This document shows positions 37,387 through 44,791 of a DNA stretch of 61,776 nt, piece after piece. Made by a program: the position numbers and the translations under genes. Origin of the DNA: Bacteroidales bacterium (GTDB taxonomy: Bacteria; Bacteroidota; Bacteroidia; Bacteroidales; NBLH01); NCBI GenBank assembly GCA_016937695.1, contig JAFGWC010000048.1, positions 1 to 61,776 on the forward strand, given 5' to 3'. The notes under the pieces were generated by a model. It did not search any database and had not been told where the DNA came from. It saw nothing but the letters and a program-made list of their open reading frames with translations. The number at the start of each line of letters is the position of its first letter. Within the stretch, counting starts at the first letter, position 1.

Positions 37387-38112
37387 ATGTCCTTAGAAAA
37401 CTATAATAATGTAATAATAATTGATGAAGAGTCTAAATTTTCAGCAGATTTAGAAATTAAGTTAAAAAAATTGGGCTACACCGTTTTAGGAATAATTTGC
37501 AATTACAACGATATTATAAATTCTTTTGTTGAAAAAAATATAAATATTGCCTTAATTAACAATAATTTTAAAAAAGAAAAAACTGTTTCGGAAATAACAA
37601 ATATCATAATTAAAAAATTCAATATTCCGGTTATCATAATTGCAGATGAAAAAACTGATAATACAAATATTGAAGAAATAGAATCTAAATTACTTTTCTT
37701 TTTAGAAAAATCATTTAAAGATTCAGATTTATGCCGTAAAATTCAAATTGCACAAAACTATTCTACAGATTTGGCGCAAAAAACTCTCAAAAAGCCTATT
37801 AAAAATAAAGGAGTATTTGTAAAAGAAAAAGGAAGTTATATAAAAATTAATATCGAAGATATTAATTGGCTTGAAGCTATGGATAACTACACTGTAATTC
37901 ATTCAATTACTGGAAAATATCTTAGTCACACTTTTTTAAAAGATATTCTAGAAAAGTTGGGAAATAATTTCCTAAGAATACACAGATCACATGCAGTTGC
38001 ATTAAATAAAATAACTTCTTTAGAAGCAAACACCGTTTTTTTAGGTGAAAAATATTTAGTTGTTGGTAAAAATTATCGAAACGAATTATTAAACAAAATG
38101 AAAATTTTGTAA
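37387..38112 (+). CDS. LytTR-type regulator with degenerate receiver domain
   Basis: A 241-aa protein. Residues ~8-115 have the fold of a response-regulator receiver: acidic pair Asp13-Glu14 and Lys108 are present, but the phosphoacceptor position in NIALINNNF is Asn58, not Asp. Residues ~140-241 are a LytTR DNA-binding domain (IEDINWLEAMDNYTVIHS, FLRIHRSHAVALNKI). It binds DNA and probably works without receiver phosphorylation. There is no histidine kinase next to it. Confidence 0.88.
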   Translation: MSLENYNNVIIIDEESKFSADLEIKLKKLGYTVLGIICNYNDIINSFVEKNINIALINNNFKKEKTVSEITNIIIKKFNIPVIIIADEKTDNTNIEEIESKLLFFLEKSFKDSDLCRKIQIAQNYSTDLAQKTLKKPIKNKGVFVKEKGSYIKINIEDINWLEAMDNYTVIHSITGKYLSHTFLKDILEKLGNNFLRIHRSHAVALNKITSLEANTVFLGEKYLVVGKNYRNELLNKMKIL

Positions 38113-38321
38113 AGTTAAAAAATAAGTGCCAATATATTTTTTGTTCATCACTCACATTTTCAATCTGCCATTTAAAAACAATAGTTTACCCATAATAAAT
38201 AAAGTTCTGCCAATTCAATGCTAAATTAGTAAAATAATTTTGTAAGTTTGAGTATAGTCTTTGACTATGAATTTTAAAAGTCTCATTTTTTTTAAAATTT
38301 ACAAACCTTTAATAACTACAC

Positions 38322-39872
38322 ATGAAAAAACTCAGCAGATTAACATTATTTAGCTTGATTATTTTTCTATATTCAAGTCAAGCATTATTTTTAAAAGCCC
38401 AAACAGATTTAGAAGCTGGAAAAGGATATTTTTTCACCTCATTTAAACCAGACGGATTTAAAAAAGAAGTAAATGTGGGCAACGAACTGTATGTTAGAAT
38501 GAATCTTGGTAAAACCATGTTTGAACTTGCACAAGAAAAAGGGCTAGAATCAAGTTTTACCGCTTACGGATTTGTAACTGTATATATTAACGGAAATAAA
38601 GCATTTACAAGCAATCAATTAAGTTTCGCAAGCAACTACTCGAAAGTTTGGACATCTTTTGATATACCGTTAAATATCAATCCTGATTTTATCGCAAAAA
38701 TATCATCAGACCAATCAATGCTTGAAACAAGCCAAAACATCTGGGTTTTTCAGCAACTATTTCAAGAAAAAAGCATTCCTAAAATGTATGCAGCATCAGC
38801 AATGACAAGCATGACTTCAGGAAAATACGAAGTAAAAGTAGATTTCGGATTAGGAAACAGCTCATCATCCGAACCTGTTGCAACAGTTTGTTCAGGAACA
38901 GTTTCTGTAATAGTTGATGAAGCAGGAAGCGAAGAAATTGCACTAAACGGACCAAAACATCTTCGTCCGTTAAAAGCTGATGAAAAAGGAAAATTCGTAT
39001 TCAGTAGTCAATCATTCACACCAGGAAAAGATAAGTTAACTGTTAATTTAGAATTACCACAGTCACCAAAATACTACAATATAAAATGGTGCAAAGCAAA
39101 TACTTGCGACTACGATCATGGTTCATTACTTTTCTATGCATCTTTAGACGGGAAATTTTTAGCATCATGGAGTACTGTTTTTTGGGGTGCAGACTATGAT
39201 TCAAAAAAAGATTTTGACATGGTGATATTACCATTAACTGATGCCGGTTATGAAAATAGCGATGCGCCATTCAATAAATCAATTTTACATAAATCAGCAG
39301 AAAATCCTGTAGTTTATGCATTATTGGATATGCTTTATGGAGGACAATTACTTGTAGGAAACCATAAACTAACAATAAAAACATATTCCGGGGAATGCGT
39401 TCCTTATGACGTTAGTTTTGAAAATTCTCACAACTATTTTATCAAATGGCCTTCAATAGCAGAAAACACAGTTGATATTAATGTAACTCAAGAAGGATTG
39501 ACTAAACTTTCAAACAGCAGTTCGGCAAAAAAACTCACACATGCAGCTGGCGAATGGGTTGCAGTAGATAAAGCTTTATTTGCTGAAAATTCAAAAAATC
39601 CTGACTTTCAACTTATTGATATATCAACTACCAGCCAATGGAAAATAACTAAAAACTCATTAGGTGTTATTCTATATAGAGAGTGTAGAGCAGACGTAAT
39701 TTACAAATCAAAATTTGGATATCGCTTTACCGAAAATCTTGTTATAAAAGAGGATTATAGCGGCGGCGGAAAATATACAAGTCCACATTTAGTAAGCGGA
39801 ATAGGTGTTCTTATTACTCCTGCGGAATTAAGTTCTATGCATCGTCCGGTTCCTGGAATTAAAGTTAAATAG
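38322..39872 (+). CDS. Secreted protein of unknown function
   Basis: A 516-aa protein with a signal peptide (cleavage likely after KAQ, about residue 27). The rest is beta-rich and soluble, with repeated FxxPxxF-type stretches and a CxxxxC-like pair (KWCKANTCDYDHG) around residues 250-265. There is no lipobox and no T9SS C-terminal sorting domain. No family was recognised. Base use is richer in G and C than its neighbours, as for a well-expressed gene. TAATTTTG at 38235-38242 may be a -7 element; no good -33 was seen. Confidence 0.7.
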   Translation: MKKLSRLTLFSLIIFLYSSQALFLKAQTDLEAGKGYFFTSFKPDGFKKEVNVGNELYVRMNLGKTMFELAQEKGLESSFTAYGFVTVYINGNKAFTSNQLSFASNYSKVWTSFDIPLNINPDFIAKISSDQSMLETSQNIWVFQQLFQEKSIPKMYAASAMTSMTSGKYEVKVDFGLGNSSSSEPVATVCSGTVSVIVDEAGSEEIALNGPKHLRPLKADEKGKFVFSSQSFTPGKDKLTVNLELPQSPKYYNIKWCKANTCDYDHGSLLFYASLDGKFLASWSTVFWGADYDSKKDFDMVILPLTDAGYENSDAPFNKSILHKSAENPVVYALLDMLYGGQLLVGNHKLTIKTYSGECVPYDVSFENSHNYFIKWPSIAENTVDINVTQEGLTKLSNSSSAKKLTHAAGEWVAVDKALFAENSKNPDFQLIDISTTSQWKITKNSLGVILYRECRADVIYKSKFGYRFTENLVIKEDYSGGGKYTSPHLVSGIGVLITPAELSSMHRPVPGIKVK

Positions 39873-39885
39873 ATACTTTTTTTAT

Positions 39886-39931
39886 GTAAGCTACAGATTA
39901 ACAAATGTTTAAATGTTAATCTGTAACTTGC
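39886..39931. terminator. Hairpin between convergent genes
   Basis: CTACAGATTAACA and TGTTAATCTGTAA pair across the 80-nt space between the secreted-protein gene and the YgjP-like gene. T-rich sequence follows on the plus strand. Confidence 0.6.
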
Positions 39932-39953
39932 AATTTTTATTATTAAAAAATCT

Positions 39954-40673
39954 TCAATAAATTCTGGCATTATAATTTCGCAATTCTTTATTTAAACCTT
40001 TAGAATCTCCGCTAACTTTTTCCAATAAATTCCAAAATCCTTTTCCATGATTTTTTTCAATTGTATGGCAAAGCTCATGTAAAATAACATAATCGATTAA
40101 ATATGCAGGTAATCTCATTAAATGAAGGCTTAAACTAATATCATTATCTGAAGAACAACTTCCCCATCTGCTTTTAGTATTTCTTATATTTACATTTTTA
40201 TATTTGAAATTAAATTTTTTTGCAATTTCTGATACTCTAAAAGGCATATAATTTTCAGCCTCTGTTTTCAATACGTTTTCTATAATTTTCCTAAAAGTAT
40301 TTTGTAACTTTTCATCTCTAACATGCAAATCATCAGGATATTTAATTAATAGTTCATTACTCTTTTTTAAGATACTAATTCTCTTTCCACTAAAACTATT
40401 AAATCTAATTACATGATTATTAGTATTATAAACTGTATTTTCGGTAAATACTGTTTTCTTATCTTCAATATTTTCAATTTTAGATAAATTTTTTAGTATC
40501 CAGTCTTTTTTTTCATCAACAAAAGTTTCTGCATTTTTGTATGAAAATAAAAAAGGAATAGTAACAACAACTCCTGTAAATGGTTTAATTCTTATTGTTA
40601 AGCGTTTAGCTCTTTTATTTTTTATCAGCTTAATTTCACCAATTTCTTTTATGTAAATTATTTTTTCAGACAT
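39954..40673 (-). CDS. YgjP-type (M48/DUF45) metallopeptidase
   Basis: A 239-aa protein with the family signature KSRWGSCSSDNDISLSL and the zinc motif HELCH (His199, Glu200, His203) followed by His209 in EKNHGKGFW. No signal peptide. YgjP-like proteins are often placed beside restriction or DNA-linked genes, but here the neighbours give no hint of substrate. Confidence 0.88.
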   Translation of the reverse strand: MSEKIIYIKEIGEIKLIKNKRAKRLTIRIKPFTGVVVTIPFLFSYKNAETFVDEKKDWILKNLSKIENIEDKKTVFTENTVYNTNNHVIRFNSFSGKRISILKKSNELLIKYPDDLHVRDEKLQNTFRKIIENVLKTEAENYMPFRVSEIAKKFNFKYKNVNIRNTKSRWGSCSSDNDISLSLHLMRLPAYLIDYVILHELCHTIEKNHGKGFWNLLEKVSGDSKGLNKELRNYNARIY

Positions 40674-40767
40674 TTATCAATTTTAAAACTACAAATTAAA
40701 TAAAAATGTTTACTACAATTCTTAACTTTATAAAAAATTGTATATTAATCTACAAAATTAAAATAAT

Positions 40768-41757
40768 ATGAAAACATCAAAGAAATTTATTTTTTTTATG
40801 CTTTTTTTTATCAGCACCTTCATAAATATTAACGCACAAAAAAAATATGCTATAGTAATTCATGGCGGAGCCGGATATATGACAAAAGAAAATTTAAGCG
40901 AAACAAAAGAAGCTGCATATATAGAAAAATTAAACGAAGCCTTATTAACAGGAAAAAAAATACTTGAAAATGGCGGCACAAGTATTGAAACAGTTATTGA
41001 AGTGATTAAAGTTTTAGAAAATTCGCCATTGTTTAATGCAGGAAAAGGAGCAGTTTTTACACACGAAGGAAAAAACGAACTCGATGCTTCAATTATGGAT
41101 GGTAAAACTTTAAATGCCGGAGCTGTTTCTGGTGTTTCAAATATTAAAAATCCTATCGAACTTGCAAATAAAATAATGACAAATTCCAAACACGTAATAC
41201 TTTCAGGCACAGGTGCTTCTGAATTTGCAAAACAACAAAATTTAGAAACTGTTGATCCTGAATATTTTTTTACAGAAGACAGATGGAATAGCCTTCAAAA
41301 CATATTAAAAGAAGAAAAAAAATCTGAACTTAATGAAAAAGAAAAACACGGAACTGTTGGTTGTGTTGTTTTAGATACTTATGGAAACCTTGCTGCAGGA
41401 ACATCTACAGGTGGAATGACAAATAAAGAATTTGGTAGAATTGGCGATTCTCCTATAATTGGTGCAGGAACATATGCAAATAATAATACTTGCGCTGTTT
41501 CCTGCACCGGACATGGCGAATTCTTTATCAGATATGTTGTTGCTCACAGCATTTCGGCACTTATGGAGTATAAAAACTTAAGTCTGCAAGAATCTGCAAG
41601 TCTTATAATTAATAAAACATTGAAAGAAGCCGGTGGAGATGGTGGTCTTATAGCTGTTGATAAAAATGGAAATATCGCTTTGGAATTTAACACACAAGGA
41701 ATGTTTCGTGGATATATTAAGTCAAATGGTGAAAAAACCGTTTTAATATATAAGTAA
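40768..41757 (+). CDS. Isoaspartyl peptidase / plant-type asparaginase
   Basis: A 329-aa Ntn-hydrolase with a signal peptide (about residues 1-23, ININA), so the enzyme is exported. The start of the mature domain is KYAIVIHGGAGYM, and the self-cleavage and catalytic Thr196 lies in KHGTVGCVVLD. The substrate-binding stretch is STGGMTNKEFGRIGDSP. It splits isoaspartyl dipeptides and can hydrolyse L-asparagine. It stands alone on the plus strand, diverging from the YgjP-like gene. Confidence 0.92.
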   Translation: MKTSKKFIFFMLFFISTFININAQKKYAIVIHGGAGYMTKENLSETKEAAYIEKLNEALLTGKKILENGGTSIETVIEVIKVLENSPLFNAGKGAVFTHEGKNELDASIMDGKTLNAGAVSGVSNIKNPIELANKIMTNSKHVILSGTGASEFAKQQNLETVDPEYFFTEDRWNSLQNILKEEKKSELNEKEKHGTVGCVVLDTYGNLAAGTSTGGMTNKEFGRIGDSPIIGAGTYANNNTCAVSCTGHGEFFIRYVVAHSISALMEYKNLSLQESASLIINKTLKEAGGDGGLIAVDKNGNIALEFNTQGMFRGYIKSNGEKTVLIYK

Positions 41758-41908
41758 TTTTTACCGATTATGAGCTTAAAACGACCACTTACAAATTCAA
41801 AGCTATCATACACAAATTAGAACTATTTTTTTGGAAATTTAAATTTACATTTGATAGCAGATTTGAAATTACAAAAAAGTCTAACATTATATATCCCTAA
41901 AATAAAAC

Positions 41909-42004
41909 AAAACTATTCAATCTGTGAAGATGTGCGAGACATAATTTCCTTTCATCAGCCCTCTTTATGTTCTAATTCGCCATCTTCTCAGACTGAATAG
42001 TTTT
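41909..42004. ncRNA. Long hairpin element, candidate small RNA or MITE-like palindrome
   Basis: Arms 41909-41937 and 41977-42004 pair over 26 bp with two mismatches and one bulge. The stem then continues inward (AGACATAA with TTATGTTCT). Only about 20 nt remain as the apical loop. The sequence is unrelated to the flanking intergenic DNA and is followed 43 nt later by a strong plus-strand terminator. It could be a structured RNA or a miniature inverted-repeat element; no clear target-site duplication was seen. Confidence 0.5.
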
Positions 42005-42046
42005 TATAAGTTCAATAAGTAGTTTTTTTTTCATACATGTAAATTT

Positions 42047-42071
42047 AAAAAGCGGCTAAAAGCCGCTTTTT
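42047..42071 (+). terminator. Rho-independent terminator
   Basis: AAAAAGCGGCT (42047-42057) and AGCCGCTTTTT (42061-42071) form an 11-bp perfect stem with a 3-nt loop and a T-run. The same AAGCGGCT hairpin recurs at 42849. Confidence 0.88.
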
Positions 42072-42164
42072 CATCATAAAATTCTATCATTTCATCATAA
42101 TATTTTACACTCATAAAGCATTTTTTCATAGATTTATTGTTAAAACTAATTTAAAATATGTCCT

Positions 42165-42827
42165 ATGAAAAAAAATAAAATTATTCCATTAGCAATTCTA
42201 TTTGTATTGTTTTTATTCAGTTGTAATAAAGATGATGAAAAAGTTAGCAAAGTTGATGAAAATGGTCTTACAGAAGAAATTAACAACTTAGTTCCGGCCT
42301 CAGTTCTTGAAGAAATTGAAAGTCTTGGAATGCCTATTAACGGAGGAGATAATCCACCCAACATGGAAAAATCTTACTTAGCATCTCCTTTTATTTTAAA
42401 GGCCAGTAATCGTGAATCTGATTATATTGGATTGCAATTTGCCGACTATTACTTCCAATTTTACGATCAAGATAATGATAATCTTACTATTAAGTTAAGT
42501 TATTTAAATGGTCCTGAAAGTGGAGATGGCATTGGTGGATTTATTGTTGGTGATGACAATAAATTTACTGTTTTTGCTGAAATTCAAGCTGTAGCTTATG
42601 AAGAAACGGTTCAAATGGTGCATATAATTTCCGGAACATTAGCAACTGATGGTATTGATAATTTATATTTTGCAAATTTCATGTTAGATAATAATGGAAA
42701 TCCTAATGGATATTGGATTGAAGATGGTGAAGGCAGAGTTATTTATGATTCTGATGGATTTTCAGAAGAAGTTACTTCTTTTAAATCTAAAGTCGAAATT
42801 GAGATTAAAAGTGCAAGCATGAAATAG
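42165..42827 (+). CDS. Predicted lipoprotein, unknown function
   Basis: A 220-aa protein with a lipoprotein signal peptide (FVLFLFSCNKDDEK, Cys20). The mature part has an acidic start, a proline stretch (GGDNPPN) and beta strands with acidic loops (DQDNDNLTIKL, GDDNKF). No family was recognised. It is bracketed by two near-identical terminators, at 42047 and 42849, so it is its own transcription unit. Confidence 0.7.
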   Translation: MKKNKIIPLAILFVLFLFSCNKDDEKVSKVDENGLTEEINNLVPASVLEEIESLGMPINGGDNPPNMEKSYLASPFILKASNRESDYIGLQFADYYFQFYDQDNDNLTIKLSYLNGPESGDGIGGFIVGDDNKFTVFAEIQAVAYEETVQMVHIISGTLATDGIDNLYFANFMLDNNGNPNGYWIEDGEGRVIYDSDGFSEEVTSFKSKVEIEIKSASMK

Positions 42828-42848
42828 AAAAAATTTAGATTTATAATT

Positions 42849-42873
42849 AAGCGGCTAAAAAGCCGCTTTTTTA
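42849..42873 (+). terminator. Rho-independent terminator of the lipoprotein gene
   Basis: AAGCGGCT (42849-42856) and AGCCGCTT (42861-42868) pair perfectly around AAAA and are followed by TTTTT, 22 nt past the stop. Confidence 0.9.
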
Positions 42874-42955
42874 TTTATTAATTTTTAAGATAAAATATAT
42901 TCCTGGAAATTATTATATTTGTTATTATAACAATTTTTTATTTAATTTCTTAATC

Positions 42956-43717
42956 ATGAAAAAACTAACTTTCCTAATATTATTATTATTTGTAACCTCC
43001 GTTATATATTCTCAGCACAGAAAAAAAAGAGGTTCTGAAGTTAAATGGCTAAGTATTGCTGCTAAAGCCGGATATGGTAATTCAATATTGATTAATAGCA
43101 ATGTTATGGGAGATAATAATATAACAATGGATTTTTTAAGTCCAGCTTATTCTTTTGGCGGAAGATTTGGCGTAACTTATGGTGATAATTTCGGTTTAGC
43201 ATTTGAGGTTTTATCATCAGGTTTTAGTCAAAAATATGATATTAATGATGGGAATAATACTTACTCCAAAACACAAAAATTTACAAGTCTCGATTATCTT
43301 ATAATGTTCAGGTATACAAGTGATTACGGTTTTTATTTTGAAGCTGGTCCTAAATTCAGCAATTTAAAATCTGCATCTATCGAAAATCCATCAGATTTTA
43401 ATTTTACAGATAATGAAACTGATTATATTGCAAATTTTAAAGAAAAATATAACAGCATTGCAATAGGAATGGGTTTTGCCATTTTTAGAGGCGAAAGAAT
43501 TAACTTCAATCTTGGTTTACGAGGCAGTTATGCTATTACTGATATTGTTGAAAATCCTAATTTTTATGTTCTTGATGATGGAGTTTATTTACCTGAAATT
43601 ACTACGCTGGCAAAAACTAATCCTTTTAGCCTAAAATTAATGTTTGAAATAAATTATTTCTTCGGATTTTGGGGTGATGCTTCTTGTGGAAAAGGTAGAA
43701 TTATGTTTTTCCAATAA
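42956..43717 (+). CDS. Outer-membrane beta-barrel protein, unknown function
   Basis: A 253-aa protein with a signal peptide ending about residue 20 (VIYSQ). Alternating hydrophobic strands fill the body (SFGGRFGVTYGDNFGLAFEV, FNLGLRGSYAITDIVEN), typical of small outer-membrane barrels, and the last residue is an aromatic-rich end (GRIMFFQ). No specific family is evident. TATATTTG at 42914-42921 is a likely -7 element. Confidence 0.7.
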   Translation: MKKLTFLILLLFVTSVIYSQHRKKRGSEVKWLSIAAKAGYGNSILINSNVMGDNNITMDFLSPAYSFGGRFGVTYGDNFGLAFEVLSSGFSQKYDINDGNNTYSKTQKFTSLDYLIMFRYTSDYGFYFEAGPKFSNLKSASIENPSDFNFTDNETDYIANFKEKYNSIAIGMGFAIFRGERINFNLGLRGSYAITDIVENPNFYVLDDGVYLPEITTLAKTNPFSLKLMFEINYFFGFWGDASCGKGRIMFFQ

Positions 43718-43743
43718 TTTTTAAATATCTGAAATTAAGACTA

Positions 43744-43783
43744 TTAAAAAGCTAATGCTTATAAAAAAACAATAGCTTTTTAA
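43744..43783. terminator. Terminator between convergent genes
   Basis: TTAAAAAGCTA (43744-43754) pairs with TAGCTTTTTAA (43773-43783). It overlaps the stop of the minus-strand polyprenyl synthase gene and ends the plus-strand barrel gene, so it may serve both directions. Confidence 0.65.
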
Positions 43784-44754
43784 TTATTCCTATTCATTAG
43801 ATTTGATGCAAAATTAAAAAGTATTTCTTTTTTTGAAGCTTCTACATTTACTAAATCAAATGAATTTAATGCCTTTTTATAAAAATAATCCATTTTATTT
43901 TTAGCTAAATAGCTTATTTCTAATTTGTTATAAATATCTACAATTGATTTTATTTTAAAATTTTTATCAAATTCTTTCAAATTCAAAATTTCGTTTATTT
44001 TAAGTTTTGTTTCAATATCAGCTATTTCTAATGCCTTTATAAGCATAAATGTTTTTTTATTAGCAATTATATCGCCTCCAATTTTTTTCCCAAAAGTATT
44101 AACATCTCCATAAACATCAAGAAAATCATCTTGTAACTGAAAAGCCAAGCCTAAATTTAAACCAAAATCGTATAAATTTTGAGCATCGTTTTCATTAGCG
44201 CCACCTACAATTGCACCAATTTTTAAACTTGTAGCCAATAATACTGAAGTTTTAAGTTTTATCATTTCTAAATACTCATCTTCCGAAACATCGTTTTTTT
44301 CTTCAAAATTCATATCAAATTGCTGACCTTCACATATTTGAATCGCCATTTTATTAAATATTTTCAATACCGATTTTAAATGATTTTCTTCCGTATCGCT
44401 CAGCAATTCATATGCTTTTATCGACATTGCATCGCCGGATAAAATAGCTATATTTTCGTTCCATTTTTCATGAACAGTTGCGCTGTTTCTTCTTAATTCA
44501 GCTTTATCCATAATATCATCATGCAATAATGTAAAATTATGAAAAACTTCGAGCGCCAAAGCCGGTTTTATTGATTTTTCTATATCTTCAGAAAATAAAT
44601 TACAGGCCGCCAAAGTTAAGGTTGGTCTTACACGTTTTCCACCGGCAGATAATGTATATTTTATCGGTTCATATAATTCGATTGGACTAATATCTAAATC
44701 AATTTTAGATAAATTATCCTCAATTATATTTTGTAATTCTTTAAAAGTATACAT
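43780..44754 (-). CDS. Polyprenyl diphosphate synthase
   Basis: A 324-aa trans-prenyltransferase with both aspartate-rich motifs: DDIMD at residues 79-83 (LLHDDIMDKAELRR) and DDFLD (LQDDFLDVYGD). The Lys-Arg diphosphate-binding region is AGGKRVRPTL. It would make farnesyl, geranylgeranyl or a longer diphosphate; chain length cannot be fixed by eye. It lies 37 nt after the MMPL gene on the minus strand. Confidence 0.9.
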   Translation of the reverse strand: MYTFKELQNIIEDNLSKIDLDISPIELYEPIKYTLSAGGKRVRPTLTLAACNLFSEDIEKSIKPALALEVFHNFTLLHDDIMDKAELRRNSATVHEKWNENIAILSGDAMSIKAYELLSDTEENHLKSVLKIFNKMAIQICEGQQFDMNFEEKNDVSEDEYLEMIKLKTSVLLATSLKIGAIVGGANENDAQNLYDFGLNLGLAFQLQDDFLDVYGDVNTFGKKIGGDIIANKKTFMLIKALEIADIETKLKINEILNLKEFDKNFKIKSIVDIYNKLEISYLAKNKMDYFYKKALNSFDLVNVEASKKEILFNFASNLMNRNN

Positions 44755-44791
44755 TTATTAAGTCAAATTTAATCGCTTTAAGCTCTTTTTA

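Larger units (their letters stand above)
41758..42164. other. 407-nt intergenic region
   Basis: This region has no convincing ORF. It holds a 96-nt long-hairpin element at 41909-42004, a possible -7 box TACATTTG at 41846-41853 and a strong terminator at 42047-42071. The last is too far from the upstream gene stop to belong obviously to it. Confidence 0.6.

Noticed and set aside
38264-38278. ATAGTC-TTT-GACTAT small inverted repeat before the secreted-protein gene
   Set aside because: The stem is six pairs only and no supporting context was found.
44764-44771. TAAATTTG promoter box before the polyprenyl synthase gene
   Set aside because: The start site would fall almost on the ATG, and the gene follows the MMPL gene closely, so an operon is more likely.
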